DNA of 64,000 bases. Origin: Paraburkholderia caledonica NBRC 102488. GTDB lineage: Bacteria; Pseudomonadota; Gammaproteobacteria; Burkholderiales; Burkholderiaceae. The position numbers and the translations under genes were made by a program. A model generated the notes under the pieces. That model was not told the origin of the DNA. It worked only from the letters and a program-made list of their open reading frames with translations, and did no database searches. This document shows positions 19,194-28,668 of this stretch, piece after piece; positions within the stretch are counted from its first letter, which is position 1; each line of letters begins with the position of its first letter. The stretch is taken from assembly GCF_000685095.1 (NCBI RefSeq), contig NZ_BAYE01000008.1, positions 186,001 through 250,000 of the forward strand. Reading direction: 5' to 3'.

Positions 19194-20564
19194 TTAGGCG
19201 TGGCGATGACCGTGCCCGCTCTCGCCCATCGAGCGCGGCTCGTCGTATTCCTGCGAAATGTCTTTGTTCGTGTAGTCGCCGAGTCGAGAAGCGGCGAACA
19301 GGCTGAGCACTCCGCAAATAAACACATAAAACGCGATCGCGTAGCCGGAATGATAGTAAGCGAATAGTGCGGTCGCGATCAGCGGCGCAGGACCGCCCGC
19401 GATCACCGAGGCCAGCTGATAACCGAGCGACGCCCCGCTGTATCGCAGGCGCCCCGTGAACGACTCTGCGATCAGCGCGGCCTGAGGGCCGTACATCATC
19501 GAATGCGGGACTAGCGAGAGTACGATCGCCACGAAAATCAACGTCGGATTGCGCGTGTCGACCATGGCGAAATAGACGAAACCGAACAAGCCCGCTGCCG
19601 CGGCGCCGATCATATACATGCGGCGACGTCCGATCAGATCGGAGATATGGCCGAACAGCGGAATGGTGCCGAATTCCAGCACCGAAGCCGCCAGCACCGC
19701 TGTCAACAGCAGATCGCGCGACGCGCCGAGTGTCGTCACGCCATACGTGAAGACAAAGGCCGTGAAAATGTAGAACGGCGCTTGCTCCGCCATGCGCGCC
19801 ACGGCCGACAGAAGAATGTCTTTCGGCTGGCGGCGCAAGACTTCGAGCATCGGTGTCTTTTCGATCTTGCGCTCAGCGAGAAGCTTCGCGAAGATCGGCG
19901 TCTCCAGGATGTTCAGCCGGATGTAAAGCCCGATCCCAACCAGCAGGATGCTCAGAAAGAAAGGCACACGCCAGCCCCAGGTGACGAAGGCATCGCCGGA
20001 AATAGCGCTCATTGCCAGCACGGCGAGATTAGCGAGGAACAGCCCCGCGGGCACGCCAAACTGCGGCCACGATGCGACGAAGCCACGATGTGCGTTGGTG
20101 CGGGCCCATTCCATCGACATCAAGACGGAGCCGCCCCACTCGCCACCCACGCCGACGCCTTGAATGAAACGCAGCACGGTAAGCAGCACGGCGCCCCAGA
20201 TGCCAATCGAGGCGTACGTTGGAACAAATGCGACGGCGAATGTGGCGAGTCCCATCAGCAGCAGCGTGACGATCAGCGTAGCCTTGCGCCCTATTCGATC
20301 GCCATAGTGTCCAAAAATGGCCGCGCCGACCGGCCTCGCGATGAAGCCGACCGCATAAATCAGAAAAGCTTGAAGTGTGCCGACCAATGGATCCGATTGC
20401 GGGAAGTACAGCTTCGCGAAAACGAGACCCGTAACCGTGCTGTACAGAAAGAAGTCATACCATTCGATCGTAGTACCGATCGTACTGGCGACGACAGCGC
20501 GACGCAGCTGACGCCGCGCGTCCTCTTCGGAGAGGGGCGCAGCCCCCGGTTGAGTGGCAGTCAT
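19194..20564 (-). CDS. MFS transporter, metabolite:H+ symporter (MHS) family
   Basis: 456 residues from the ATG at 20564 (AGGGG 8 bases upstream); the frame is open further but without support. The hallmark TTIEWYDFFLYST is near residue 30, GHYGDRIGRKATL is the MFS loop 2-3 motif, and RFIQGVGVGGEWGGSVLMSMEW is typical of the ShiA/ProP/KgtP branch. Twelve helices are predicted. The long His-rich end (GESGHGHRHA) is unusual. It imports an organic acid or compatible solute with protons; the substrate is open. It may be functionally linked to the next gene, the MBL-fold hydrolase. Confidence 0.87.
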   Translation of the reverse strand: MTATQPGAAPLSEEDARRQLRRAVVASTIGTTIEWYDFFLYSTVTGLVFAKLYFPQSDPLVGTLQAFLIYAVGFIARPVGAAIFGHYGDRIGRKATLIVTLLLMGLATFAVAFVPTYASIGIWGAVLLTVLRFIQGVGVGGEWGGSVLMSMEWARTNAHRGFVASWPQFGVPAGLFLANLAVLAMSAISGDAFVTWGWRVPFFLSILLVGIGLYIRLNILETPIFAKLLAERKIEKTPMLEVLRRQPKDILLSAVARMAEQAPFYIFTAFVFTYGVTTLGASRDLLLTAVLAASVLEFGTIPLFGHISDLIGRRRMYMIGAAAAGLFGFVYFAMVDTRNPTLIFVAIVLSLVPHSMMYGPQAALIAESFTGRLRYSGASLGYQLASVIAGGPAPLIATALFAYYHSGYAIAFYVFICGVLSLFAASRLGDYTNKDISQEYDEPRSMGESGHGHRHA

Positions 20565-20787
20565 TTGGCATCCCCTGATAAAAGGGCGACATCTCCTATT
20601 GACCGCGGCGACGCGCAGAGGTTCCGGTTGTCCCACTGTTTGATCAGATATGCTTACTAATGGCATGGCACCGATAATGCTCGAGTGCTTGAGCAATCGC
20701 GAAAGCGCTTGGGCTGGATCAGCACGCCGAGCAGGTTATCGTTTATTGTGTGAAGATTCGGTGCGGCTCGTCCGTCGCGGTCATCGA

Positions 20788-21720
20788 TCAGTAGTCCCAC
20801 TGAACCGGCACAAAACGGAAGCCGTCGCCGTTCTTTGCGATATGACCGATGGACGGGAACGCGACATGCGCTGCGGCCAGCAGAGCGCCGGTTTTGGCGG
20901 CTTCGTTCAGCAGCGACATGCGCACGTCCACAGCCCCTTCAGGATTGTGTTCGAAGCCGTTTTGCCATTGGGGATTGTCGAAGTTGACTTCGAAAATTGC
21001 GTCGCCTACGAACGTCAGCTTCTCGCCGTTCGATGCGACGTCCACGACGCAGTGCCCCGGCGTGTGACCACCCGTCACCCGTGCCGACACGCCCGCTGCT
21101 ACTTCCACAGTCTGATCGAACTGTACGATGTTTTCGCTGTAGAGTTTGACGAACTTTGCAGCAGCCTTGCGCAGCGCGGGAGGAACCGCTTCCGGCATCA
21201 CCGTCTTGCTGAAATCCGGATTTTTCCAGAACTCCACTTCGGCGCGCGATACGTGAATGCGCACATCCGGGCGCAGCCTGGCTTTGACGCCGTCGACGTT
21301 CAATCCGCCAACGTGATCCATGTGCATGTGCGTAATCACGATATCGGTGATTGCAGCCAGGTCGATGCCAGCCGATTCCAGGCGCATCACCGACCGGCCG
21401 GCGCGAGAGAAGTATTCGAAACCATCGCCCACGCCGGAGTCGATCAGGATCAGGCGTTCACCGCTACGCACGAGTGCGACGTTCAGCGCCCAGTCGAACA
21501 TGTCACGTTGCAGGAAGCGGCCATCGAACCATTCGTTGCGGTCCGCTTCACTCACGTTGGTGGACATGGTCGAGGTCGGCAGCGGCAGAACGCCGTCGCT
21601 GATCAGCACGACGTCGACATCGCCCACGCGCACGGCATAGCGGGAAGACACGAGTTCGCCTGCACTCTTTTTGCCAAGGCTGGCGATCACGGGCTGCACA
21701 TTGCGGGTTGTTTCGCTCAT
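20788..21720 (-). CDS. MBL-fold metallo-hydrolase
   Basis: 310 residues from the ATG at 21720; a TTG at 21726 would add two. The zinc motif HMHMDHVGG (HxHxDH) is at about residue 130. Downstream ligands are seen in GGHTPGHCVV and FVGDAIFEV, with a final His in AAHVAFPSIGHI. This is the glyoxalase-II/lactonase-like branch. Candidate reactions include lactone or thioester hydrolysis (quorum quenching is possible but not shown). A perfect 17-base palindrome lies 31-47 bases upstream. Confidence 0.85.
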   Translation of the reverse strand: MSETTRNVQPVIASLGKKSAGELVSSRYAVRVGDVDVVLISDGVLPLPTSTMSTNVSEADRNEWFDGRFLQRDMFDWALNVALVRSGERLILIDSGVGDGFEYFSRAGRSVMRLESAGIDLAAITDIVITHMHMDHVGGLNVDGVKARLRPDVRIHVSRAEVEFWKNPDFSKTVMPEAVPPALRKAAAKFVKLYSENIVQFDQTVEVAAGVSARVTGGHTPGHCVVDVASNGEKLTFVGDAIFEVNFDNPQWQNGFEHNPEGAVDVRMSLLNEAAKTGALLAAAHVAFPSIGHIAKNGDGFRFVPVQWDY

Positions 21721-21750
21721 CTTCAATAGTCCTGTTGATTAAGTGGGGTA

Positions 21751-21767
21751 AGCCGCACGGTGCGGCT
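21751..21767. promoter_or_regulatory. 17-base palindrome, candidate operator of the MBL-hydrolase gene
   Basis: AGCCGCAC and GTGCGGCT flank a single G, giving a perfect dyad. The centre leaves no room for a hairpin loop, so a protein-binding site is more likely than an RNA structure. It lies just upstream of the MBL-fold gene (start 21720) in a 360-base gene-free stretch (21727-22086). Apart from this dyad I see nothing in that stretch. Confidence 0.45.
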
Positions 21768-22086
21768 CACGAGCACGACCACGAATCTCGCGCGCTTCGG
21801 TTGCTCGCCTTTCGACCGAGCCTGCGACGCATTGTAGTTAGGGGTGGCGAACGCCAGTAGCACCCCGAAGGTGTTCACCATGTTGTCCGAAGGGCAACAA
21901 TCGGCGATGGACGGGCAATGGGAGCAACGCGAGTAACAGGCTTACTGAGGAGCGGTTTCAGAGGGAGAGGCGCCGCTTTGCGGGGGATGACCGTGTCACG
22001 CGATCCAGAGAAGTCCGACGATGCCCTTTGCAGGCATCGTCCGTTCCGAATCGGGAGCTAACGTTGATGGAGAGCTGGAAACGCGA

Positions 22087-22497
22087 CTACTCGACTTCGC
22101 TCACAGTGAGGCTGCCGCCTTCGTCGAGCCATCCGGTGATCCCACCAATCATTACCTTCACCGGCCGCCCAAGCAGAGCAAGCCGTATTGCACCACGCGT
22201 AGCGCCGTTGCAATGGGGACCGGCGCAGTAGGTAACGAAGACCGTTTCAGGCGGATAGTTCACCAACTTGGACTCTACTATTTTGCCGTGTGGCAGATTG
22301 ATCGCGCCCGGCACATGGCCCCGCGCGAACAGCGCCGGACTGCGCACATCAAGCAGCACGAATCCGGGGGTGCCGCTTGCGAGCGCGCTGGCGACATCGG
22401 AGCAATCCGTCTCGAACTGCAGCGCCGCGCGGAAGTGGGCAAGCGCGGCTGCGCTGTCGGCCGGAGGAACGGCGGTGACGGCGTTGGTAGTCGACAT
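22087..22497 (-). CDS. Rhodanese-like domain protein
   Basis: 136 residues from the ATG at 22497; an in-frame ATG at 22512 directly behind GAGGA is an alternative. A single rhodanese domain: LLDVRSPALFARGHVPGAIN, then the active-site loop with catalytic cysteine TYCAGPHCNGATRGA. The loop has two cysteines, like the single-domain rhodaneses paired with FtrA regulators. It transfers sulfane sulfur in the cytoplasm. It is divergent from the ftrA-like gene with 126 bases between the starts, a recurring arrangement in Burkholderiaceae, so FtrA control is likely. Confidence 0.85.
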   Translation of the reverse strand: MSTTNAVTAVPPADSAAALAHFRAALQFETDCSDVASALASGTPGFVLLDVRSPALFARGHVPGAINLPHGKIVESKLVNYPPETVFVTYCAGPHCNGATRGAIRLALLGRPVKVMIGGITGWLDEGGSLTVSEVE

Positions 22498-22623
22498 GTT
22501 TGAACTCTGCATAAATCCTCGGATGAACATAGCGCCTGGCGAAGTGATCCAGGAGCCCCATTCTGGCGTCGAGTCGCGATCCGGATAAGTGGCGCAATTG
22601 TCAATCTTCGGTAACATCACGCC

Positions 22624-23598
22624 ATGGACAATCATCTCGTCGTTGCGCTGGCTTACGACCGGCTCTGTACTTTCGAATTCGGCTGCGCGACCGAACTGTT
22701 CGCACTCGAACGTCCCGAGCTCGGTGTCGATTGGTATCGATTCGCGGTTTGCGCGAGCGAGCCAGGCCCGCTCCGCGCCGCGGGCGGCATCACGGTCGCT
22801 GCGCCCTACACGCTCAAGGTGCTCGACCGCGCAGATACCATCGTGGTGCCAGGTTGGCGCGATGCGGACGAATTGCCGCCCGAGGCGCTGCTCAAGAAGA
22901 TTCGCAATGCCCACCGCCGTGGAGCGCGTCTTTGCTCGATCTGCTCCGGCGTGTTCGTGTTGGCAGCGGCCGGCGTGCTCGACGGCAAGACTGTGACGAC
23001 CCACTGGCGCTACGCCGCGAAATTGCAGCAGCGCTACCCGCAAGTTCGAGTGCAGCCCGATGCGCTGTATGTCGACGAAGGACAGATCATCACGTCGGCA
23101 GGCTCCGCGGCAGGGCTGGACATGCTGCTCCATCTGGTGCGACGCGATTATGGTGGAGCGGTGGCAAATCGGGTCGCACAGCGGCTCGTCGTGCCGCCTC
23201 ATCGGGAGGGCGGACAGGCGCAGTTCGTACCGCGTCCAATGCCGCAGGACGACAGCGGACGCCTCGCGAAATTGATGGATTGGGTGCGCCAGCATCCCGC
23301 TTTGCCGCATACGCTGCGCTCGCTTGCCGAACGCGCGGCAATGAGTCCGCGAACGTTGCAACGGCAATTTCATGACGCCACCGGCATGGCGCCATACGAA
23401 TGGCTCGTACGTGAACGCGTGACTGTGGCCCGTGACATGCTCGAGGCACAGTCAGCATTGCCCATTGGCCGCGTCGCCGAGTTAGCGGGGTTCGGCTCGG
23501 AGGAGTCAATGCGCCGTCATTTCCGACGTATCGCGCTCACGAGTCCAGCCGCATACCGGGCGAAGTTTGGCCATGGCGCACGCGCTCAGAAGCTCTAA
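22624..23598 (+). CDS. ftrA: FtrA-like GlxA-family AraC transcriptional regulator
   Basis: 324 residues. N-terminal DJ-1/PfpI-like domain: VALAYDRLCTFEFGCATELF, ARLCSICSGVFVLAAAG (nucleophile elbow with Cys) and TTHWRYAAKLQQRYP. The C-terminal AraC HTH pair reads HTLRSLAERAAMSPRTLQRQ and IGRVAELAGFGSEESMRRHF. The spacing and motifs fit FtrA, the regulator that sits divergent to a rhodanese gene, as here. The gene symbol is by similarity and context. Confidence 0.85.
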   Translation: MDNHLVVALAYDRLCTFEFGCATELFALERPELGVDWYRFAVCASEPGPLRAAGGITVAAPYTLKVLDRADTIVVPGWRDADELPPEALLKKIRNAHRRGARLCSICSGVFVLAAAGVLDGKTVTTHWRYAAKLQQRYPQVRVQPDALYVDEGQIITSAGSAAGLDMLLHLVRRDYGGAVANRVAQRLVVPPHREGGQAQFVPRPMPQDDSGRLAKLMDWVRQHPALPHTLRSLAERAAMSPRTLQRQFHDATGMAPYEWLVRERVTVARDMLEAQSALPIGRVAELAGFGSEESMRRHFRRIALTSPAAYRAKFGHGARAQKL

Positions 23599-24076
23599 GA
23601 ACACCAAGTCTGGGAATGGCAACACATTCGCGAATCGAGCGCTTGCCTTGCCTGATAGGTTTAATCGTTGCGCGGCAGGATCGTCATCACACTCGTCGGA
23701 GATGGAGATACAAGGCCGACGCCGGGAAAACTCCAGGCGTCGATCACACAGGCCTATGCCCGCAGATGTCGCGGGAGGTGACGACACGGGAGAACCTGAT
23801 CCGGCGCGGCGCCGTTCGGCCGGTCAGGAGCGCCGCTCCCGTCGCTCTCGCCTCGCTGACCTGATACAGGCAGACGAAAGCCACGCTAAAGAAGGGGCAA
23901 TCGCGGTGAGCTTCGCCGTGGTCTCCCGGAAGCGATGGCCGCGGTGATCGAGACCGCTCTACCACGACGGAATTCGTCGTCAGCCGAGGCGCGGCTTGCG
24001 GCATGACCATGGGCTACTGACGAGGCAGCGGACCATCATCGTCCACATGTGTCGGACGCACGCTCCAGACGCTCCT
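23599..24076. other. Gene-free stretch between ftrA-like and LysR genes
   Basis: About 480 bases with several overlapping short open frames on both strands but no recognisable protein, ribosome-binding site or terminator. Convergent gene ends flank it, so it may be old decayed sequence. Nothing specific is supported. Confidence 0.3.
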
Positions 24077-25021
24077 TCAACTGGCCCTCGATGGGACAGC
24101 TGTCCGGCTTTCGTCGTTCCGATCCCATGGGGGCGTGCCGCCGAATGCATCGGCCAGGAAATCAATCATCACCCGCACCCTGGCGCTCAGGTGGCGACGG
24201 CTCGGATACATGGCGAGTATGTCGATCTCAGGCAGAGAATACTCAGGCAACACGCGCACGAGCGTGCCGGCACGCAGGTCGTTGGCGATCAGAAATGTAG
24301 GTTGCCAGATCACCCCTTGCCCGGCGAGTGCTGCTGCGCGCGCTGTATCGCCGTTGTTCGTATGCATGTGACAGTCGACCTTCACCGTGTGAGTCTTGCG
24401 GCCAGCATCGATCAGCTGCCACTCATCGCCGGTGGCCGCATACGTGTACCCGATGCAGCGATGCTCCATCAGATCGGCTGGCGTCGCCGGCACTCCCGCG
24501 CGAGCCAGGTAGTCCGGCGACGCGCACAGAATGTTTTGCGATGTCGCCAGTTTGCGGGCTGCATGGTTGGAGGAACCGGCTCGCGAAATGCGGATGGCGA
24601 GATCGTAGCCTTCATCGACGATATCGACGACGCGGTCGATCAGTCCAACGTCGATTTCGATGCCGGGATACTTCCGCATGAACTCCGGCCAAAGCGGTGC
24701 CAGATAAAGAATGCCGAAGCTCACGGGCGCGTTGATACGCAAGCGCCCGCGGGGTTGGACCGACGCCGACGACACCAGCCCTTCTGTATCGGCGACATCG
24801 TCGAGAATGGACTTGCAACGGGCGTAAAGCGTCTCGCCGCCCTCGGTTAGAGAAAGCGTGCGGGATGTGCGATTCAACAGACGCGTGCCGAGGTGTGCTT
24901 CCAGCTCGTTCACATAGCGGGTCACGTTGGCGGGCGACGTGCCTAGTACTTCCGCCGCGCGCGCAAAGCCGCCGCGGCTCACCACGGTCACGAAAACTTC
25001 AAAGGCGCGCAAGCGATCCAT
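24077..25021 (-). CDS. LysR-family transcriptional regulator
   Basis: 314 residues. The N-terminal winged HTH is typical (MDRLRAFEVFVTVVSRGGFA, SPANVTRYVNELEAHLGTRL, NRTSRTLSLTEGG). The effector domain (90-300) belongs to the CrgA-like branch: GRLRINAPVSFGILYLAPLW and YDLAIRISRAGSS. Divergent from the SDR pair starting at 25155, its probable targets. The effector is unknown. Confidence 0.9.
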   Translation of the reverse strand: MDRLRAFEVFVTVVSRGGFARAAEVLGTSPANVTRYVNELEAHLGTRLLNRTSRTLSLTEGGETLYARCKSILDDVADTEGLVSSASVQPRGRLRINAPVSFGILYLAPLWPEFMRKYPGIEIDVGLIDRVVDIVDEGYDLAIRISRAGSSNHAARKLATSQNILCASPDYLARAGVPATPADLMEHRCIGYTYAATGDEWQLIDAGRKTHTVKVDCHMHTNNGDTARAAALAGQGVIWQPTFLIANDLRAGTLVRVLPEYSLPEIDILAMYPSRRHLSARVRVMIDFLADAFGGTPPWDRNDESRTAVPSRAS

Positions 25022-25154
25022 ATCGACTCCGATCGTTCACAAAAGCTGATTGATACGACCATGTTTTTGGCCTTTCCGCTATCAGGACTGAAGCCTATAT
25101 TACTTCCACGGGCCAAGGCATAGGGCAGTGGCCGAATGCATCAGGAGAGAGAGC

Positions 25155-25919
25155 ATGCAACGCTTGACCGGAAAAGTCGCTATCGTGACAGGTGCCAGTG
25201 CAGGTATTGGCCGCGCTACTGCAAAGTTGTTCGCGAAGGAGGGCGCCAAGGTGGTCATTGCCGCCCGGCGCGCGGCGGAACTCGAAGCGCTGGCTGCGGA
25301 GATCGCAAGCGAAGGTGGCGAAGCCGCATATCTGGCGGGCGACGTGCAATCGGAAGACTTCGCGAAGGCGCTGGTGGAACTTGCAGTTGGGCGCTTTGGC
25401 CGTCTGGATATCGCCTACAACAACGCCGGTACGCTCGGCGAGATGGGCCCGAGCACCGGCATTTCCGAAGCCGGCTGGAACGCCGCGCTCGCGACCAATC
25501 TAACGAGTGCGTTCCTCGGAGCGAAACACCAGATACCTCAAATGCTCAAGCAAGGTGGCGGATCGATCATCTTCACGTCGACGTTCGTCGGTTACTCGTT
25601 CGCGTTTCCGGGTACTGCGGCTTACGCCGCGAGCAAGGCCGGACTGATTGGCCTGACGCAGGCGCTCGCCGCCGAATACGGCGCGCAAGGCGTGCGCGTC
25701 AACGCGGTGTTGCCGGGCGCCGTGGATACGGAGATGTATCGCGGCATGAACGACAGCGACGAATCGCAGGCATTCGTGACCGGGCTGCATGCGCTCAAGC
25801 GCGTCGCCAAGCCGGAAGAACTGGCGCGTTCGGTGCTCTACCTCGCGTCGGACGATTCGTCGTTCGTGACCGGTACCGCCTCACTGGTCGATGGTGGCGC
25901 ATCCATTACACGTACGTGA
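25155..25919 (+). CDS. Short-chain dehydrogenase, classical type
   Basis: 254 residues from the ATG at 25155 with AGGAGAG upstream; an earlier in-frame start at 25128 has none. Cofactor motif TGASAGIG (13-20), basic residues AARRAAELE suggesting NADPH, NNAG, catalytic YAASK, and the C-terminal TGTASLVDGGASI typical of FabG/glucose-dehydrogenase-like SDRs. It is followed 73 bases later by a second SDR and is divergent from a LysR regulator. Confidence 0.88.
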   Translation: MQRLTGKVAIVTGASAGIGRATAKLFAKEGAKVVIAARRAAELEALAAEIASEGGEAAYLAGDVQSEDFAKALVELAVGRFGRLDIAYNNAGTLGEMGPSTGISEAGWNAALATNLTSAFLGAKHQIPQMLKQGGGSIIFTSTFVGYSFAFPGTAAYAASKAGLIGLTQALAAEYGAQGVRVNAVLPGAVDTEMYRGMNDSDESQAFVTGLHALKRVAKPEELARSVLYLASDDSSFVTGTASLVDGGASITRT

Positions 25920-25992
25920 ACCCCTTGGCGGCATCCAGCATTACAGCTTCGATGCCGCCGTTCTCACTTCATCCACGGAAAGGAAATCACTC

Positions 25993-26784
25993 ATGGACTT
26001 GAATCTCACAGGCAAACTCGCACTGGTAAGCGGCAGTACAGCCGGCATCGGTTTCGCTATCGCGAGCACGTTGGCGCAGGAAGGCGCACGTGTGATCGTG
26101 AACGGCCGCTCGCAGTCATCCGTGGATGACGTGGTCGCACAACTGAAAGCGGAGACCGGCACCGACGTGCAGGGATTTGCGGGCGACCTCAGTACGGCCG
26201 CTTCGGCAGAAGAACTCGCACGACGCTATCCGAACGTGGAAATACTGGTGAACAACCTGGGCATCTTCGAGCCCAAGCCGTTTGAAGAGATTCCCGACGC
26301 GGACTGGCAGCGTTTCTTCGACGTCAACGTCTTGAGCGGGGTACGTCTCGCTCGCCTGTTTTTGCCCGCAATGAAAAAGGCCAACTGGGGCCGCATTATT
26401 TTCATTTCGAGCGAAAGCGGGGTGCAGATTCCAGCCGAGATGATCCATTACGGGATGACGAAAACCGCGCAACTGGCGGTCTCGCGCGGACTCGCGGAGG
26501 CAGTTGCGGGCACGGGCATTACGGTCAACAGCGTGCTGCCCGGACCGACGAAATCGCGGGGCGTGGGCGATTTTGTGGAGTCCCTTGCCAAGGCCGACGG
26601 CAAGTCGTTCGAAGCGTTTGAGAAGGAGTTCTTCGAGAAGGTGCGTCCCACATCGCTGATCAAGCGATTCGGCTCGCCGCAGGAAATCGCCTCGCTCGTG
26701 GCCTATGTCGCCAGTCCGCTTGCGTCGGCCACGACGGGAGCTGCGTTGCGGGCCGACGGAGGGGTCATAAAGAGCGCATTTTAA
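25993..26784 (+). CDS. Short-chain dehydrogenase, second of a pair
   Basis: 263 residues from the ATG at 25993 with AAAGGAAA upstream. Motifs: SGSTAGIG (12-19), NGRSQSSVDDVV (NADPH-type), NNLGIF and the catalytic YGMTK. An acidic insertion after the active site (VESLAKADGKSFEAFEKEFF) resembles the 3-oxoacyl-reductase-like group with a longer substrate loop. Probably co-transcribed with the preceding SDR. Substrate unknown. Confidence 0.87.
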   Translation: MDLNLTGKLALVSGSTAGIGFAIASTLAQEGARVIVNGRSQSSVDDVVAQLKAETGTDVQGFAGDLSTAASAEELARRYPNVEILVNNLGIFEPKPFEEIPDADWQRFFDVNVLSGVRLARLFLPAMKKANWGRIIFISSESGVQIPAEMIHYGMTKTAQLAVSRGLAEAVAGTGITVNSVLPGPTKSRGVGDFVESLAKADGKSFEAFEKEFFEKVRPTSLIKRFGSPQEIASLVAYVASPLASATTGAALRADGGVIKSAF

Positions 26785-27378
26785 AGCCGCGCCGGCATTG
26801 GGCCGGGCTCTCTGCATGTTTGCTGGATCGTTCTTAGACGCAGCGGGCCCGGTTGATGCGTTTTTTCAATGCGGGACAACGAGGTCGGGGACGGCCGGCT
26901 CTCATGAACTGACGCGGGCCGTCGGAGCGATTCCAAGTGCCGATGACAAAGCAATCACTGTCGCGTGATGCAGAGTCATGCGCCGCCGAGAGTTGATACG
27001 AAACAATTTGCAGATGCTCAAGCGACGGTGGTCGGCCCGTTACGGGCCTTGAATCTGGCGTCACCTCTACGGCTGCTTTAAGGTGTTCAACGGCCATCCA
27101 TACATTGAGTCGGCTCGAGGCGCCATCCTGGAAATTCGGCATGCCTGAGCTGTTGGACCAAGGTCTCATTGACCGGCCCGAAGTTCAGGTGTCTTATTGT
27201 TTCGGAAACGTTCACGTATCCGTCACCTCGCCCAGCCACCGGAACTCCCCATGACCGGTGGATTCGTTTGCGGTAGCAAGCCGGCCTCAACCCGCGTAAT
27301 CAGACAGTACTGGAACGGCATATCAACTTGACCCACTGACAGGAGCGCCGCCCGGGCTCGCGGCAAAGGGGTGACGCA
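26785..27378. other. Gene-free stretch upstream of the LssY_C lipoprotein operon
   Basis: About 590 bases. A minus-strand open frame (26834-27169, 111 codons) has no RBS and no recognised homologue, and I do not call it. Near the operon a 7-base inverted pair, CCACCGG (27236-27242) and CCGGTGG (27255-27261), could form a hairpin or operator. GGACCAAGGTCT at 27155-27166 is an 11/12 match to the dyads reported below. Confidence 0.35.
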
Positions 27379-28668
27379 ATGGACCGCATCGTGAATCGAC
27401 TGCTGGCTGCGGTTGTCATCGCCGTCGTGTTGTGCAGTTGTGTCATTACGCTGCCCGACGCCGGCGGACTAACCTATAAGAGCCGCGCCGCGACTCGCAC
27501 CGAAGGAGGGCTCCGGGTTTCCGCTTCAGTGCTTTCGGCTGAAGAAAGCGCGGCGGTTTACGGCGTGCCGCTCGCGAAAAAGGGGATCCAGCCGGTATGG
27601 ATAGAGGTACAGGACGACGAAACGGTCAGCTATTTCCTGATGTCGCCTGGCCTCGACCCAAATTTCTTTCCGGCTTCCGAAGCGGCCGAGGCGTTTGACG
27701 GCAACAATCCGCCCGGCGGGAAAGACGAACTCGACAGGCGCTTCCGTGGGCTCGCCTTCCGCAACCCTGTGCTGCCAGGACAGACCGTATCGGGGTATGT
27801 GCTGACCAACCTCAGCGAGGGCGCGAAGCTCGTCCAATTGGACCTCGTTGCGAGCGGGCAGGCAAAGACATTCTCGTTCCTCATGGTGGTGCCCGGCTTC
27901 TACGCCGATTACCATGTCAGCGCAGTCTTTCGGCGTGAGGTCTATCCGCCTGAAAGAATTGTCGACTACACGGACGACGAGGCTTTCCGCGTCGCACTCG
28001 AAGCGCTTCCCTGTTGCGCGACCAATGAGGACGGGTCGAAGAACGGCGATCCACTCAATCTCGTCATAGTGGGAGGCCTCGACGACGCTTTTCCCGCACT
28101 GGTCCGACGAGGCTGGAGTCCAACCGAACAAAAATGGTCCGGCGCAATCATGAAGATGATTACCTCCGCGCTTTCCGGCGAGCGTTACGTCAACGCACCT
28201 GTCAGCGATCTTTATCTGTTTGGCCGGGCGCAGGACCTCGCTCTGCAGAAAGCGCGCGACACGATTCACCAGCGCAATCACTTACGCCTCTGGCTCAGCC
28301 CGATGCGCTATCGGGGCAAGCCCGTGTGGGTGGGCCAGATCAGCCGGGATATCGGCGTGCGTCTTACGTTTCACTCACCGACGCTGACGACGCACAAGAT
28401 CGACCCGGACGTAGATGAGGCGCGCACATCACTTACCGAGGACATGGCCTATTCCCAAAACCTCCAGATGATCGGATTCGTAAAGGGAGTGGGCGCCGCC
28501 CCGCCAGGCGCACCGAGCGAGAATCTCACCACTGACCCCTACTACACCGACGGCTATCGGCAAGTACTCATATTCGACCGGCAACCCACCTCGCTCTCAG
28601 GGATCGAATTTCTCCCTTGGGAGGCGGCGGCAAAGCTCAACTCCCTGCCCTCAGGAGCAAAGCGATGA
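27379..28668 (+). CDS. LssY_C-domain lipoprotein, first paralogue
   Basis: 429 residues. It has a lipoprotein signal with lipobox LCSC (Cys about 16-17), so it is probably membrane-anchored on the periplasmic side. The N-half (40-170) is a beta-rich domain (IQPVWIEVQDDE, FRNPVLPGQTVSGYVLTN). The C-half carries an LssY C-terminal domain: PLNLVIVGGLDDAFPALVRR, DLYLFGRAQDLALQKARDT, RNHLRLWLSP, then HKIDPDVDEARTSLTEDM. LssY_C was named for the LssY protein of Legionella secretion genes; the function of the domain is not known. The stop overlaps the next start (ATGA), so three genes are coupled. Confidence 0.8.
   Translation: MDRIVNRLLAAVVIAVVLCSCVITLPDAGGLTYKSRAATRTEGGLRVSASVLSAEESAAVYGVPLAKKGIQPVWIEVQDDETVSYFLMSPGLDPNFFPASEAAEAFDGNNPPGGKDELDRRFRGLAFRNPVLPGQTVSGYVLTNLSEGAKLVQLDLVASGQAKTFSFLMVVPGFYADYHVSAVFRREVYPPERIVDYTDDEAFRVALEALPCCATNEDGSKNGDPLNLVIVGGLDDAFPALVRRGWSPTEQKWSGAIMKMITSALSGERYVNAPVSDLYLFGRAQDLALQKARDTIHQRNHLRLWLSPMRYRGKPVWVGQISRDIGVRLTFHSPTLTTHKIDPDVDEARTSLTEDMAYSQNLQMIGFVKGVGAAPPGAPSENLTTDPYYTDGYRQVLIFDRQPTSLSGIEFLPWEAAAKLNSLPSGAKR

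Noticed and set aside
26834..27169. A 111-codon minus-strand frame in the stretch before the LssY_C operon
   Set aside because: No RBS, no recognised motif, and Arg/Ser/Pro-rich random-like composition; called intergenic instead.
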